A stretch of 64,000 nucleotides of DNA from CADEEN01 sp963751775 (GCA_963751775.1 CAVVVW010000008.1:310001-374000); one strand, 5' to 3'; shown: positions 46,725 to 55,727, numbered from the stretch's first letter. Numbers and translations: made by a program. The notes: generated from the sequence alone by a model not told the origin.

Positions 46725-47956
46725 TCAAGCCGAATTGCGCGGGCACGGCACCGTGCCCTCGACAAACACGTTCTTCGAGACCGTCCTCCGGCTTGCACAA
46801 CGGCTGCTTGTCCGCCCACGCGAAGGCTCGATCACTTCCTGCTTGGCGGCGGCTTCGATCTGCATCGGCCCTCGCGCGAGTCGAGCACGCCCCAGTTGAT
46901 CGAGGGTGTTGCGGCAGATGTCGACCGGATCGCGCTGCATCCAGGCGCGCACCTCGCGCTCCGGACGGAACGAGGAGATCGCCAGCGGATCGTAACCGAA
47001 CGCGCCGAGCTCGCCGGCCTTGGCGCCGGGCGCGCCCCAGTGGTTGTAGTAGCGGTAGGTCTTGGCCTCGATCAGCGTCGGCCCTTCGCCGGCGCGCGCG
47101 CGATCCACTGCGGTCTTGGCGGCGTTGTAGACCTGGAACACGTCCTGGCCATCCACGACCACACCCGGGATGCGGTAGGTCCTCGCCGCATCGGCGATGT
47201 CCTTCATCGGGCAGGAGTACGAATAGTGCGCGTACTGGTGATAGAGGTTGTTCTCCAGCACGTAGATGAACGGCAGCTTCAGCAGCGCCGCGTTGTTCAG
47301 CGCGCTGTGGAAGTGCGGCGTGGCATAGGTGCCGTCGCCGCCGAAAATTCACCGACCACCTGCTTGCTGCCGCGGGCGCGGAAGGCGAAGGCCGAGCCGG
47401 TCGCGATCACGGGGCCGGGGCCGATCATGCCGTCGGCGCCGATGAAGCCGCAGGACTTGTCGGACGATGTGCATCTCGCCGCCATAGCCGCCGTTCAGGC
47501 CGGTGGCGCGGAAGTCGTACTCGGCCGCCATCTTCTTCATGTCCACGCCCTTGGCGATGGCGTGGCCGGTCGGCCGGTGCGTGCTGTAGACCAGATCGAC
47601 CTGGTCGAACGAGCCCTTGTTGTTCAGGGCCGCGCAAACGCCCGACGGCGACCGCTTCCTGGCCGGCATAGAAGTGGTTGTAGCCGCGATACTTGGGGTC
47701 GGTGAGCATCTTGTCGACCATCGTCCGCTCGTACCAGCGGATGCGCACGATGGTCGGTGAACATCTCGATCAGCTTGTCGTTGGGCAGGTCCTTGGCCCA
47801 GAAGCCGATCTCCTGCGCCCAGGCGCCCTTGCTCACCAGCGAGACCGCAGCGCCGACACTGGCCACGGTCTTGAAGAATGTGCGCCGGCTGGTGGGCAGG
47901 AACGGCTCCTTGACCGGTACCGCTTCTGAACTCTGTTCGCGGATAACGTCTGTCAT
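46725..47956 (-). CDS. E1 alpha-type TPP dehydrogenase subunit with twin-arginine signal (frameshifts)
   Basis: About 410 residues. The first 50 residues are a Tat signal: FLPTSRRTFFKTVASVGAAV has SRRxFxK at residue about 27, then a hydrophobic stretch and KGAWAQ (possible cleavage after AWA). The same frame then enters the E1 alpha fold: RIRWYERTMVDKMLTDPKYR, FYAGQEAVAVG, GPGPVIATGSAFAFRARGSK. The TPP/Mg motif is GGDGTYATPHFHSALNNAAL through LENN. YRYYNHWGAPGAKAGELGAF follows. Breaks lie near 47750, 47640, 47460, 47350 and 46895, all downstream of the signal-to-domain junction. Start at ATG 47956 with AAGGAG. Ordinary PDH E1 is cytoplasmic and works with E2/E3; neither is here. The substrate (2-oxoacid or acetoin-like) is unknown. 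Confidence 0.83.
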
Positions 47957-48246
47957 GGCAGCTCCTTGTTCATCGATGACGTACGAACCACACGCGCGAA
48001 TGCTGCGCCGCCTCCGCAGCGAAGTGTTGATGGATCGCAATGCAAATCAGGATGACGACAGGACCTTCGTCTGCGCATTCGCAACATTGCTCGCGGTCTG
48101 TGCTTGCGCGTCGATCACGGCGGAGATCGCGCGGTGGTCGCTGTCGTGACGCTCACAGGCTGGCGCAAGGTGCCGCAGGGCATCAAGGCGTCCGCTACGT
48201 CGACCGACGGCGGCGCATCGCCGCCGAGATGCATGCTCGCCAGGCC
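47957..48246. other. Intergenic region upstream of the E1 operon
   Basis: 290 bp between the ligase-PlsC gene (ending 48247) and the E1 alpha start. The part next to E1 alpha (47960-48130) is lower in GC than the rest and is the expected promoter site. I found no clear -35/-10 pair or palindrome by eye. Open frames here are short and not family-like. Confidence 0.5.
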
Positions 48247-51083
48247 CTAGCGTGCGCCGAGCCGTTGCGCGATGGCCCGCTGCGTCGCCGTACGCAGGGC
48301 CAGCGCCGCGGCAAACCCGTCACCGGCGTCGTCGGCGGGCATCAGCGGCGCGCAGAGCTCGACTTCGAGCGGCGCCGGCCGCGGCCACCAGCTGCCATCG
48401 GGCAGCATTTCGCGGTTGCCGCGCAGCACCAGCGGCACCAGCGGCACGCGCGAGCCCGCACCGCGGTCAGGAAAGCCCCGAGGTGCAATGGCAGCAGGCC
48501 GGGTCCCGGCGAGAACGTGCCCTCGGGAAAGAACAGCAGCGAGCGCCCCTGCCCTGCGGCCATGGCCAGCCGGGCGGCATCGGCAACGCCGCGCTCGGCG
48601 TCGATGCGGTCGACGAATTCGGCGCCCAGGTGCTGCAGGAACAGCCGCGGCACGAAGTTGCTGCGCAGTTCGCCCTTGGCGACGAAGGCGAACGGCCGCG
48701 GCAGCGCGGCGACGAGGATCGGCGCCGTCGATGTAGCTGCCGTGGTTGCAGGCCAGCACGCAAGGCCCGGCGGGCAGCCGCTCGAGACCGCGCACGGTGA
48801 GCGTGGTGCGCGTCAGCCACAGCCACAGCCGCACGAGCCAACGGTTGGCGCGCCACGCGAGATCGGGCCGCGGCAGGCAGGCCGTGAGCGGCCAGGCCAC
48901 GGCCACCAGCAACCAGAACAGCAGCCCGGCAGCGGCGCCGAACAGCCATCTTGCGTGCCGGCGTGACGGCGAGTCGCGTGCGCGCCACCAGCGCGCCGCC
49001 CGCCAGCCGCAGCACCTGCCGTCGCGCGCTCGGCACGGCGGCACCGATGCGGCCCTCCTCGTAGGCCACGCGGCAGGCGGAGCGCCGCACCTTGCCGCTG
49101 GAGGTCTTCAGCACGCTGTGCGGCGGCACGAGAACGACCTCGTCGGCGGGCTCGCCGATGGCGGCGACAACCGCGCGCGACACCGCGTGGCGCCACAGCG
49201 CCTGCGCTGCCGCATCGCCCGGTTGCGTCTCGGCCAGCACCACCAGGCGCTCGGTGCCGGTGGCCGGGTCGGGGCTGCCGAACACGGCCACGCAGCCCTT
49301 GCGCACGCCGTCGACACCGCCGACGGCCTGCTCGACCTCCTGCGGGTAGATGTTGCGGCCGCGGCGGATGACGATGTCCTTGACGCGCCCGGTGATGTAG
49401 AAATCGTCACCGGCGCGGTAGGCCAGGTCGCCGCTGTCGAGCCAGCCGTCGTGGAACAGGCGCGCGGTCTGCGCCGGATCGCGGAAGTAGCCCTGCGTGG
49501 CGGACGGGCCGCGGAACTCGAGCCGGCCCTCGACGCGCTCGCCGACTTCGTGCCCCTCGTCGTCGACGAGGTGGACGGCGTGCCCCGGCAGCGGCGCGCC
49601 GCAGGCCGTGAAGCGCAGCGCGCGTGTCATCGGCGGCGGCGGCGGGCAGCGCGCGATGCTCGCGAGCGAAGGCCTCGCGCTGCACGCGATCGACGCGCAC
49701 CGCACGGCCGAGTGGCGGGAACAGCAGGCCCAGGCTGGCCTCGGCCAGGCCGTAGACCGGCGTGACCGTGCCCGGGCGCAGGCCGCAACGCGCGAAACGC
49801 TGCTGGAAGCGCTCGGCGGTATCGGCACTGACCGCCTCGGCGCCGTTGAATGCGATGCGCCAGCAACTCAAGTCCAGACCGGCGAGCGCCGCGTCGTCGA
49901 TGCGCTTGACGCACAGCTCGTAGGCGAAGTTCGGCGCCGCCGACAGGCTGCCGCGGTAGCGGTGGATGGCCTGCAGCCAGCGCTCGGGACGCGCCAGGAA
50001 GGCCAGCGGCGACATCACCACCAGTGCATAGCCGACGTAGAGCGAACCGAGCCAGGCGCCGATCAGCCCCATGTCGTGGTACAGCGGCAGCCAGCTGACG
50101 AACACGTCGCGCGGCGTGGCCTGCACGGCCTGCTCCATCGCGCGGATATTGGCCAGCAGGTTGGCGTGCGTCAGCGCCACGCCCTTCGGGTTGCCGGTGC
50201 TGCCCGAAGTGAACTGGATGAACGCGATGTCGTCGCCGCGCAGCGCCACCGGCGTCGGTGCGCCGCCACGCGCTTGCAGTTGCTGCGGCGTGACGACATG
50301 GCGCAGCCCAGCCACGCGGGCCTGCAGCAAACGCGCGACGACCATCGCCTCGGGCACCGTCACCAGCAGCACGGCGCGCGCATTGTCGAGAATGCCGCTG
50401 TGGCGCAGCACATGCTCCTCGAGCTGCGAGGCGCGCGCCGGTGGATAGATCGGCACCGGTATCGCGCCGACACGCAGCACGCCAAGGTAGGTGCTGAAGT
50501 ACTCGGGCGAGGTCGGCAGCATGATGGCCACGCATTCGCGCGGCAGCACACCGGCCTGCTGCAGGCCAGCCGCCACGGCTGCGGCAGCCTCGGCGAGCTG
50601 GCGGTAGCTGAGCGCATGCTCGGCCTCGTCGACCAGGCAGGTCAGGTGGATGCGGTCGGGGTGCGCGCGCAGGTGCCAATCGAGCACCTCGAGCAGGGTC
50701 TCGGCGCCGGCCGGCGTCTGCCCATCGGCGACGTCCTCGCTCGTGCGCGGCGCGGCGCGCGGCAACGGCCGAACGGCAGGCCGGTCGGCAGCCTCACCCG
50801 CAGGCGCCGGCGCCGCCTGTTGGGCCGCGCGCAGCAGGTCGCCGACGGTCTCGACCTGCTGCAAGGTGTCGTCGGGCCAGCGGATGCCGAAGGCGCGCTC
50901 GGCGCGCAGCAGCAGTTCGGTGCGCGCCAGGCTGTCGAAACCGAGGTCACGGTCGAGCACGCTGTCCAGCGACACGGTCGGCAGCCCCGGCGCCCCGGCA
51001 TGCCATTCGCGCAGGGTGTCTTCGACCAGCGCCAGCATGTCCGACGCGGTGCATGGCGGCGCACGCAGCGCGGGCGCCCCCAC
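48247..51083 (-). CDS. ACP + acyl-AMP ligase + PlsC acyltransferase fusion (frameshifts near 49620, 48725 and nearby)
   Basis: About 945 residues in three parts. Residues about 15-90 form an acyl-carrier domain with the phosphopantetheine Ser in RDLGFDSLARTELLLR. Residues about 130-650 are an FAAL-type ligase: AFIQFTSGSTGNPKGVALTH, VSWLPLYHDMGLIGAWLGSL, AFNGAEAVSADTAERF, then SGDLAYRAGDDFYITGRVKD and SSGKVRRSACR. After hydrophobic segments the C-terminus is a 1-acylglycerol-phosphate acyltransferase: ACNHGSYID (HX4D) and LLFFPEGTFSPGPGL. Slips occur near 49620, 48995, 48715 and 48460. Starts are GTG 51083 or ATG 51038. It could activate a fatty acid, load it on its own ACP and transfer it to a lipid acceptor. 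Confidence 0.83.
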
Positions 51084-51266
51084 ATCGCCACCATGGTCGG
51101 GCTTGTTTCGCGCGAGACTCTCACCAACATGTGTTTCAGACAGGACCGACGCAGCAGCATAGGCTGCGACCGTCGATCATCCGGCCCGGACGGCGCAGCG
51201 CGCTTGACGCATCGCAATGCCCGACGGCCCAGCGTCGCGATACTGTTGGTCGTGAGGCCATCGGAG
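51084..51266. other. Intergenic region before small peptide ORF
   Basis: 183 bp between the divergent fusion-protein gene and the small ORF at 51267. The section 51095-51185 is less GC-rich than its surroundings and could hold promoters for both directions. No palindrome stands out. Confidence 0.4.
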
Positions 51267-51437
51267 ATGGCGATGCTCGAAACCCTCGTCAGCCCGCGTC
51301 TGCAGGTCGGTGCACCCGACCCCGAACTCGTAACCTCGCCGATCGTCGGCGAGGACGACATCGACGCCGAGCCCAATGTGTCGGAAGGCGGCTGCAGTTT
51401 CAATGGTGTGGCCTTCGCGATTGGCGAAGCGTGTTGA
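51267..51437 (+). CDS. Small ORF with double-glycine-type leader and Cys-containing tail
   Basis: 56 codons from ATG 51267, preceded by CGGAG. The N-terminal 40 residues are acidic (GAPDPELVTS, GEDDIDAEPNVSEGG). Then after Gly-Gly comes a 14-residue neutral tail with a Cys at each end, CSFNGVAFAIGEAC. That is the layout of a ribosomally made peptide precursor cut after GG. No modifying enzyme, protease-exporter or immunity gene is recognisable nearby, so this remains a guess. The alternative is a conserved small protein or a chance ORF. It ends just before the helix-hairpin-helix gene. Confidence 0.4.
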   Translation: MAMLETLVSPRLQVGAPDPELVTSPIVGEDDIDAEPNVSEGGCSFNGVAFAIGEAC

Positions 51438-51638
51438 GCGGAATCGAATGGCTGCAATGCGAGGCGCCGGGCGTCTGGGTCGCGCAGGGGCTGAGGTCGG
51501 CCGGGCAGCGACCTTGGCGAGGCTACGCGGTGCGGGGGCGCGGGAACCTCTCGAACAGGGCGACGAGCGCCGCCGCCGCGGCACCGCGAGCCCGACGCGC
51601 AAGACGACAACCACCTCATCGGCCAGCGGCTGCGCGAG
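51438..51638. other. Unassigned stretch before HhH gene
   Basis: 201 bp with no gene I can support. The last 45 bp read in frame into the HhH protein (DAQDDNHLIGQRLRE), so the true start may lie here and be hidden by an indel. Confidence 0.4.
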
Positions 51639-52457
51639 ATGGCCGAGTTGCTCGACGCCGAGGGTGCCAACCCCTACCGGGCGATCGCCTACCGCGCGGC
51701 GGCCGACATGCTCGCGCGCCTGCCGCGCAGCGTGCGCGAGATCCTCGACCGCGAAGGCGTGGCCGGCCTGGATGCGCTGCCGGGCATCGGGCCGAGCATC
51801 GCCGCGTCGATCGCCGAAATGCTGGCCAGCGGGCACTGGTCGCAGCTCGAGCGCCATCGCCGCAGCGCCGATGCGCCGGCGCTGCTGCGCACCGTGCCCG
51901 GCGTGGGGCCGGAACTGGCGCGCCGCCTGCACGAAACGCTGGGCGTGCAATCGCTCGAAGCGCTGGAGACGGCCGCACGCGATGGCCGGCTGGAACGGCT
52001 GCCGCGCGTCGGCGCGCGGCGCGCTGCCGCGATCGCCGCCGCGGTGACGCAGCGGCTCGACCAGGGCCGCGCACTGCAGCGAAACGCGCAGCCCAGGAGC
52101 ACGGCACCCGAGCCGCCGATCGAGTGGCTGCTCGACATCGACCGCGAGTACCGCGCCGCGGCCGCAGCCGGCACGCTGGCGAAGATCACCCCACGCCGCT
52201 TCAACCCCGAAGGCAAAGCCTGGCTGCCAGTGCTGCATGCGCGGCGCGGCGAATGGCAGTTCACCGCGCTGTACTCGAACACCGCGCGCGCGCACGAACT
52301 CGACCGCGTGCACGACTGGGTGGTGCTGTACGGCGTGGACAAGGACCACGCCGAACGCCAGTACACCGTCGTCACCGCCGCGCGCGGCGCGCTCGCCGGG
52401 CGCCGGGTGGTGCGCGGCCGCGAAGCCGAGTGCCGCGCCTGGTACGCGACGCAGTGA
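51639..52457 (+). CDS. Helix-hairpin-helix PolX-like DNA-binding protein
   Basis: 272 residues from ATG 51639. The N-terminal half is the DNA polymerase beta/PolX 8-kDa-type helix-hairpin-helix region: MAELLDAEGANPYRAIAYRA, LDALPGIGPSIAASIAEMLA, LLRTVPGVGPELARRLHETL and LERLPRVGARRAAAIAAAVT, three HhH repeats. The second half (LLDIDREYRAAAAAGTLAKI, RRGEWQFTALYSNTARAHEL) has no polymerase or PHP active site. It matches a conserved domain that follows HhH in such proteins. A start further upstream (about 51590, before DDNHLIGQRLRE) is likely in homologs, but no start codon is visible in frame. The function is probably DNA structure binding or repair. Confidence 0.75.
   Translation: MAELLDAEGANPYRAIAYRAAADMLARLPRSVREILDREGVAGLDALPGIGPSIAASIAEMLASGHWSQLERHRRSADAPALLRTVPGVGPELARRLHETLGVQSLEALETAARDGRLERLPRVGARRAAAIAAAVTQRLDQGRALQRNAQPRSTAPEPPIEWLLDIDREYRAAAAAGTLAKITPRRFNPEGKAWLPVLHARRGEWQFTALYSNTARAHELDRVHDWVVLYGVDKDHAERQYTVVTAARGALAGRRVVRGREAECRAWYATQ
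52054..52154 (+). repeat. 101-bp repeat, copy A (inside HhH gene)
   Basis: This segment of the HhH gene recurs at 55071-55171 in the same orientation with 10 mismatches and no gaps (counted by eye, about 90% identity). It codes for RLDQGRALQRNAQPRSTAPE and on through IDREYR. The two copies bracket the SnoaL-like gene and the CadC-like regulator. Confidence 0.85.
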
Positions 52458-52545
52458 TTGGCTTGCCTGCGTGCAGCATGTTCGGCATGCGAACCGTGGT
52501 CGGCGGTGGCCGACCGAACATCTGCCTTGCTGGCGCAGCAAGCTC

Positions 52546-53052
52546 TCACTTCGGCGGCACGGTGGCCGGCGTCGGCAGCGGTATGGGCAGAATGTTCGCG
52601 ATGCGCCAGCCCGCCGCGGTCTTCACCAGCGTCTGATTCATGAGGAAGGGTGCATCGGATGCCGGCTGGCCGGGCGGCCCGATGTTGAAGGTGATCGGCA
52701 CGTGAATCTGTGCGGTCGTGTCGCTCACCAGGACCGCTTTGAGGTTCGAAGTATCGGGCGAAAGTTTCCAGGTTCCCTGATACAGCGCCTCGAATCGCTT
52801 GAGGGCTGCGTCGCGCCCCCAGATCGGCGAGCCGCGCGTGACCCAGAGGAAATTCGGTGAATCCAGCAGCAGCTCGCGCACAGCGGCAATGTCGTGCGCG
52901 TTCTGCGCCTTGACGAACTGATCGAAGGCCGCGCGCACGTCGTCCTCCGGCGATGCCCTCACACCGCCTGCCGAGAAGGCGAGGAGGCCTGCAGTGAGCA
53001 GAGCCGCGATGAAATTCATGCAAGGTCGGTGGAACAGTGTCGGTGCGTTCAT
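52546..53052 (-). CDS. Secreted SnoaL/NTF2-like protein
   Basis: 168 residues and intact. The signal peptide NFIAALLTAGLLAFSAGGVR ends near AS. A SnoaL-like (DUF4440/SgcJ) cone fold follows: EDDVRAAFDQFVKAQNAHDI, LLLDSPNFLWVTRGSPIWGR, TWKLSPDTSNLKAVLVSDTT and a C-terminal TLVKTAAGWRIANILPIPLP. These domains often bind small hydrophobic ligands or act as dehydratases/isomerases; the role is unknown here. Start ATG 53052 with GGAGACGACC just upstream. It is divergent from the CadC-like regulator, which may control it. Confidence 0.8.
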   Translation of the reverse strand: MNAPTLFHRPCMNFIAALLTAGLLAFSAGGVRASPEDDVRAAFDQFVKAQNAHDIAAVRELLLDSPNFLWVTRGSPIWGRDAALKRFEALYQGTWKLSPDTSNLKAVLVSDTTAQIHVPITFNIGPPGQPASDAPFLMNQTLVKTAAGWRIANILPIPLPTPATVPPK

Positions 53053-53098
53053 GGTCGTCTCCGAAAGGTGGGATTGGAGGCTGCGGGTAACCCATGCC

Positions 53099-55060
53099 AT
53101 GATCCGATCACCCTTCGCATCCGTCCCTGCAGTTCGGTTGGATTTCTCCTGCAAATCGCCTAAAGGGAAGCATGAAGCCCCACGAGCAAGCGTTTTCCGC
53201 TTTGGCGACTTCGTGCTGGTGCCTGGAGAGCGTCAGCTGCTTCGCGATGGAAAGCCGCTCGCGCTGACGGGCAAGGCGTTCGATCTGCTGGCCACTCTGG
53301 TCCGCCAGGCCGGTCACCTGCTGACCAAGGACGAATTGCTGCGCGCGGTCTGGCCCGACGTGGTGGTCGAGGAGGTGAACCTCAGCGTCAACATCTCCGC
53401 GTTGCGCAAGGTGCTCGGAACGGCGCCAGGCGTCGTCGAATGGATCGAGACCGTACCGAGGCAGGGTTACCGATTCAACGCCGCGGTCGAGGTTGGTGAT
53501 CTCGCCACCGCCCAGCACACGCCACCCGCGGAGGTTGCGATGTCGCCCGCTGTCGAAGGCGCCTCGCACGTTGCCGGCGTGCCCCCGCCGCTCTCGCGCC
53601 GCCGAGTCGCCTGGCTCGTCGGAGGCATCTCGGCAGCGGCGCTGGCGGTCATCGCCGGTGCCCGATGGCTGGGCAGACGGGCACCGTATCGGTCCGTGGC
53701 CGTACTGCCCTTCAGCGTCGACGGAGTACCGAACACGTATCTCGCAGATGGCCTCGTCGAAGCGGTGATCAGCGGCCTGACTCGGCTGCCGGCGTTGCGC
53801 GTCACACCCAGAGCCTCGGCGTTCCGATTCAAGGATGCTCTCGGCGATCCGGTCGCGGCAGGTCGCGTACTGGACGTCGCCGCTGTCGTGACGGGCTCGC
53901 TGTCGAGAGACGGCGACGGCGTCAAGCTCCAGGTCGAGCTGGTCGACGTGGCGCGCAGCGCCCAGGTCTGGAGCACGGCGTACCAAGTGGCCGCCGCAGA
54001 CATTGCGCAGCTGGAAATGCGCGTCATGCATGACCTCGCGCGGGCCATGCAGGTCCAGTGGGCGGCCGCCGAAACGGTCGGCCTCGCGGGCCCGCCCACG
54101 TCGCATGCGCAGGCCTACCAGGCCTATCTGCAGGGGCGATACCTTTGGAACCAGCGCTCCGAGGCGAGCCTCCAGGGTGCGATCGCTCAATTCAGCCGCG
54201 CCGTCGATCTCGACCCTCGCTTCGCACTGGCCTACGCCGGGCTGGCCGACGCGCACACGACGCTCGGTTACCTGGGCTACGTCAGCCCGGTCAGCACCTT
54301 CCCTATCGCCCGCCCCTACGCGCTGAAAGCGCTCGAGATCGATCCGTCACTCGCACAGGCGCACGCCTCGCTCGCCTACATCAAGTTCTATTTCGACTGG
54401 GACTGGGAGGGGGCGCGCCGGGAATTCGCGCACGCGATCGAACTGAACCCGAACGACCCTGTCTCGCACCAGTGGTACGCCGTGTACTTGCTGGCGAGTG
54501 GCCGTTCGGGCCGGGCGTTCGACGAAGTCCAGCTTGCCCACCGGCTCGATCCGCTCTCGCTCGCGATCAATACCGACATCGGCTTTCACCACTACTACAA
54601 CGGCCGCTACCATGAAGCGGTCTCCCAGCTGCAGTCCGTGCTCGCCATGAAGAGCGACTTCCTGCTTGCTCACCTATGGCTGGCACGCACGCTGCTCGAA
54701 ATGCGCCGCTTCGACGCAGCGCTCTCCGAAACGGCCGTCGCGGAAGCCAAGGCGCGCGACTGGCCGGTACTCGTCACCGCGCGCGGCTTTACCTACGCCA
54801 TGGCGGGCATGACGAGTGAGGCGCAAGCCGTGCTGCGCGAAATGGATGCGCTTGCGAAGCAACGCTTCGTCACCGCGTACGGCATCGCGCTCGTGCATGC
54901 CGGCCTGGGACACAAGGACGAGGCGTTCAGCTGGCTCGACAGGGCTTTCGAGGAACGCTCGCACTGGCTGGTCTGGCTCCGCCTTGACCCGCGCTGGAAT
55001 GGCCTGCGCGACGACCCTCGATTCGCGACGCTGATTGCGAAAATGAAGTATCCAACCTAG
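53099..55060 (+). CDS. CadC-like winged-helix regulator with membrane helix, TolB-N-like and TPR domains
   Basis: About 650 residues. Residues about 25-125 form an OmpR-type winged helix without a receiver (FRFGDFVLVPGERQLLRDGK, LLTKDELLRAVWPDVVVEEV, GVVEWIETVPRQGYRFNAAV). One membrane helix follows (RVAWLVGGISAAALAVIAGA). Then comes the 'AVLPF...YLADGLVEAVISGL' domain and about six TPR repeats (for example AQAYQAYLQGRYLWNQRSEA, FALAYAGLADAHTTLGYLGY, IELNPNDPVSHQWYAVYLLA). This is a ToxR/CadC-like one-component regulator. The true start may be ATG 53172 (AAAGGGAAGC upstream, MKPHEQA...) joined by a one-base slip in the TTTT run; ATG 53099 is the in-frame choice. Confidence 0.82.
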   Translation: MIRSPFASVPAVRLDFSCKSPKGKHEAPRASVFRFGDFVLVPGERQLLRDGKPLALTGKAFDLLATLVRQAGHLLTKDELLRAVWPDVVVEEVNLSVNISALRKVLGTAPGVVEWIETVPRQGYRFNAAVEVGDLATAQHTPPAEVAMSPAVEGASHVAGVPPPLSRRRVAWLVGGISAAALAVIAGARWLGRRAPYRSVAVLPFSVDGVPNTYLADGLVEAVISGLTRLPALRVTPRASAFRFKDALGDPVAAGRVLDVAAVVTGSLSRDGDGVKLQVELVDVARSAQVWSTAYQVAAADIAQLEMRVMHDLARAMQVQWAAAETVGLAGPPTSHAQAYQAYLQGRYLWNQRSEASLQGAIAQFSRAVDLDPRFALAYAGLADAHTTLGYLGYVSPVSTFPIARPYALKALEIDPSLAQAHASLAYIKFYFDWDWEGARREFAHAIELNPNDPVSHQWYAVYLLASGRSGRAFDEVQLAHRLDPLSLAINTDIGFHHYYNGRYHEAVSQLQSVLAMKSDFLLAHLWLARTLLEMRRFDAALSETAVAEAKARDWPVLVTARGFTYAMAGMTSEAQAVLREMDALAKQRFVTAYGIALVHAGLGHKDEAFSWLDRAFEERSHWLVWLRLDPRWNGLRDDPRFATLIAKMKYPT

Positions 55061-55070
55061 GTCCGTGTCC

Positions 55071-55171
55071 GGCTCGACCAGGGCCGTGCGCTGCAGCGTA
55101 ACGCGCAGCGCAGCAGCACGGCACCCGCGCCGCCCATCGAGTGGCCGCTCGACATGGGCCGCGAGTACCGC
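55071..55171 (+). repeat. 101-bp repeat, copy B (HhH gene fragment)
   Basis: Partial duplicate of 52054-52154, in the same orientation, starting 10 bp after the CadC-like stop. It keeps the coding pattern of the HhH gene (RLDQGRALQRNAQ, IEWPLDMGREYR) but has no start or continuation, so it is a gene fragment. Confidence 0.85.
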
Positions 55172-55198
55172 GACATGGCCTGCGCTAGCATCGCCACC

Positions 55199-55723
55199 AT
55201 GCCTGCAGTTGTTGCGGACTCGCCGCCCCCGCCCGACCCGCTGCTCGGCGAGCCGCTCGTGGCGTTCGTCGAGTCGGGACTGTCGATCACCGTCGCCTCG
55301 CGCGGCGAGCGGCTGGTGCCGTCGATCGCCAAGGCCGCGGGCCTGCGCGTCGCAGCCGACCGGCGCAGCGTCAGCGTGCTGGTCTTCGCCGACGCGGCCG
55401 AGGCGGTACTGCGCGACATCGCCCACTGTGCGCAGGTGGCGGTGTGCCTGACGCGGCCGAGCACCAATCAGACGGTGCAGCTCAAGGGCCGCGACGCTCG
55501 GGCGCAGCTGGCCACGCCGCAGGACGTGGCCGCCGCGCGCACCAGCATCGACCGCCTGATCGACGACCTGCTCACGCTCGGCTTCAGCCGCTCGATGCTC
55601 GAACCCTTCTTCTGGCACGACCCGGCCGACCTGCTGGCCGTGCACTTCACGCCCGACGGCGCGTTTGCCCAGACGCCAGGCCCACAGGCCGGGCGCCGCC
55701 TCGAGCCCGGCGACGTGCGCTGA
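55199..55723 (+). CDS. Pyridoxamine-phosphate-oxidase-fold (split-barrel) protein
   Basis: 174 residues from ATG 55199. The pattern FVESGLSITVASRGERLVPS, VSVLVFADAAEAVLRDIAHC, CLTRPSTNQTVQLKGRDARA is that of small FMN-binding split-barrel (PNPOx-like) proteins. FWHDPADLLAVHFTPDGAF is the C-terminal conserved part. It may reduce or sense a small molecule. It lies 4 bp before another gene that begins with the same fold plus GAF, so the two probably act together. Confidence 0.72.
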   Translation: MPAVVADSPPPPDPLLGEPLVAFVESGLSITVASRGERLVPSIAKAAGLRVAADRRSVSVLVFADAAEAVLRDIAHCAQVAVCLTRPSTNQTVQLKGRDARAQLATPQDVAAARTSIDRLIDDLLTLGFSRSMLEPFFWHDPADLLAVHFTPDGAFAQTPGPQAGRRLEPGDVR

Positions 55724-55727
55724 CCCG

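Noticed and set aside
47957..48246. Short ORF starting near 48040 on the plus strand
   Set aside because: Arg-rich, no ribosome site, and it runs into the antisense of the PlsC part; treated as non-coding.
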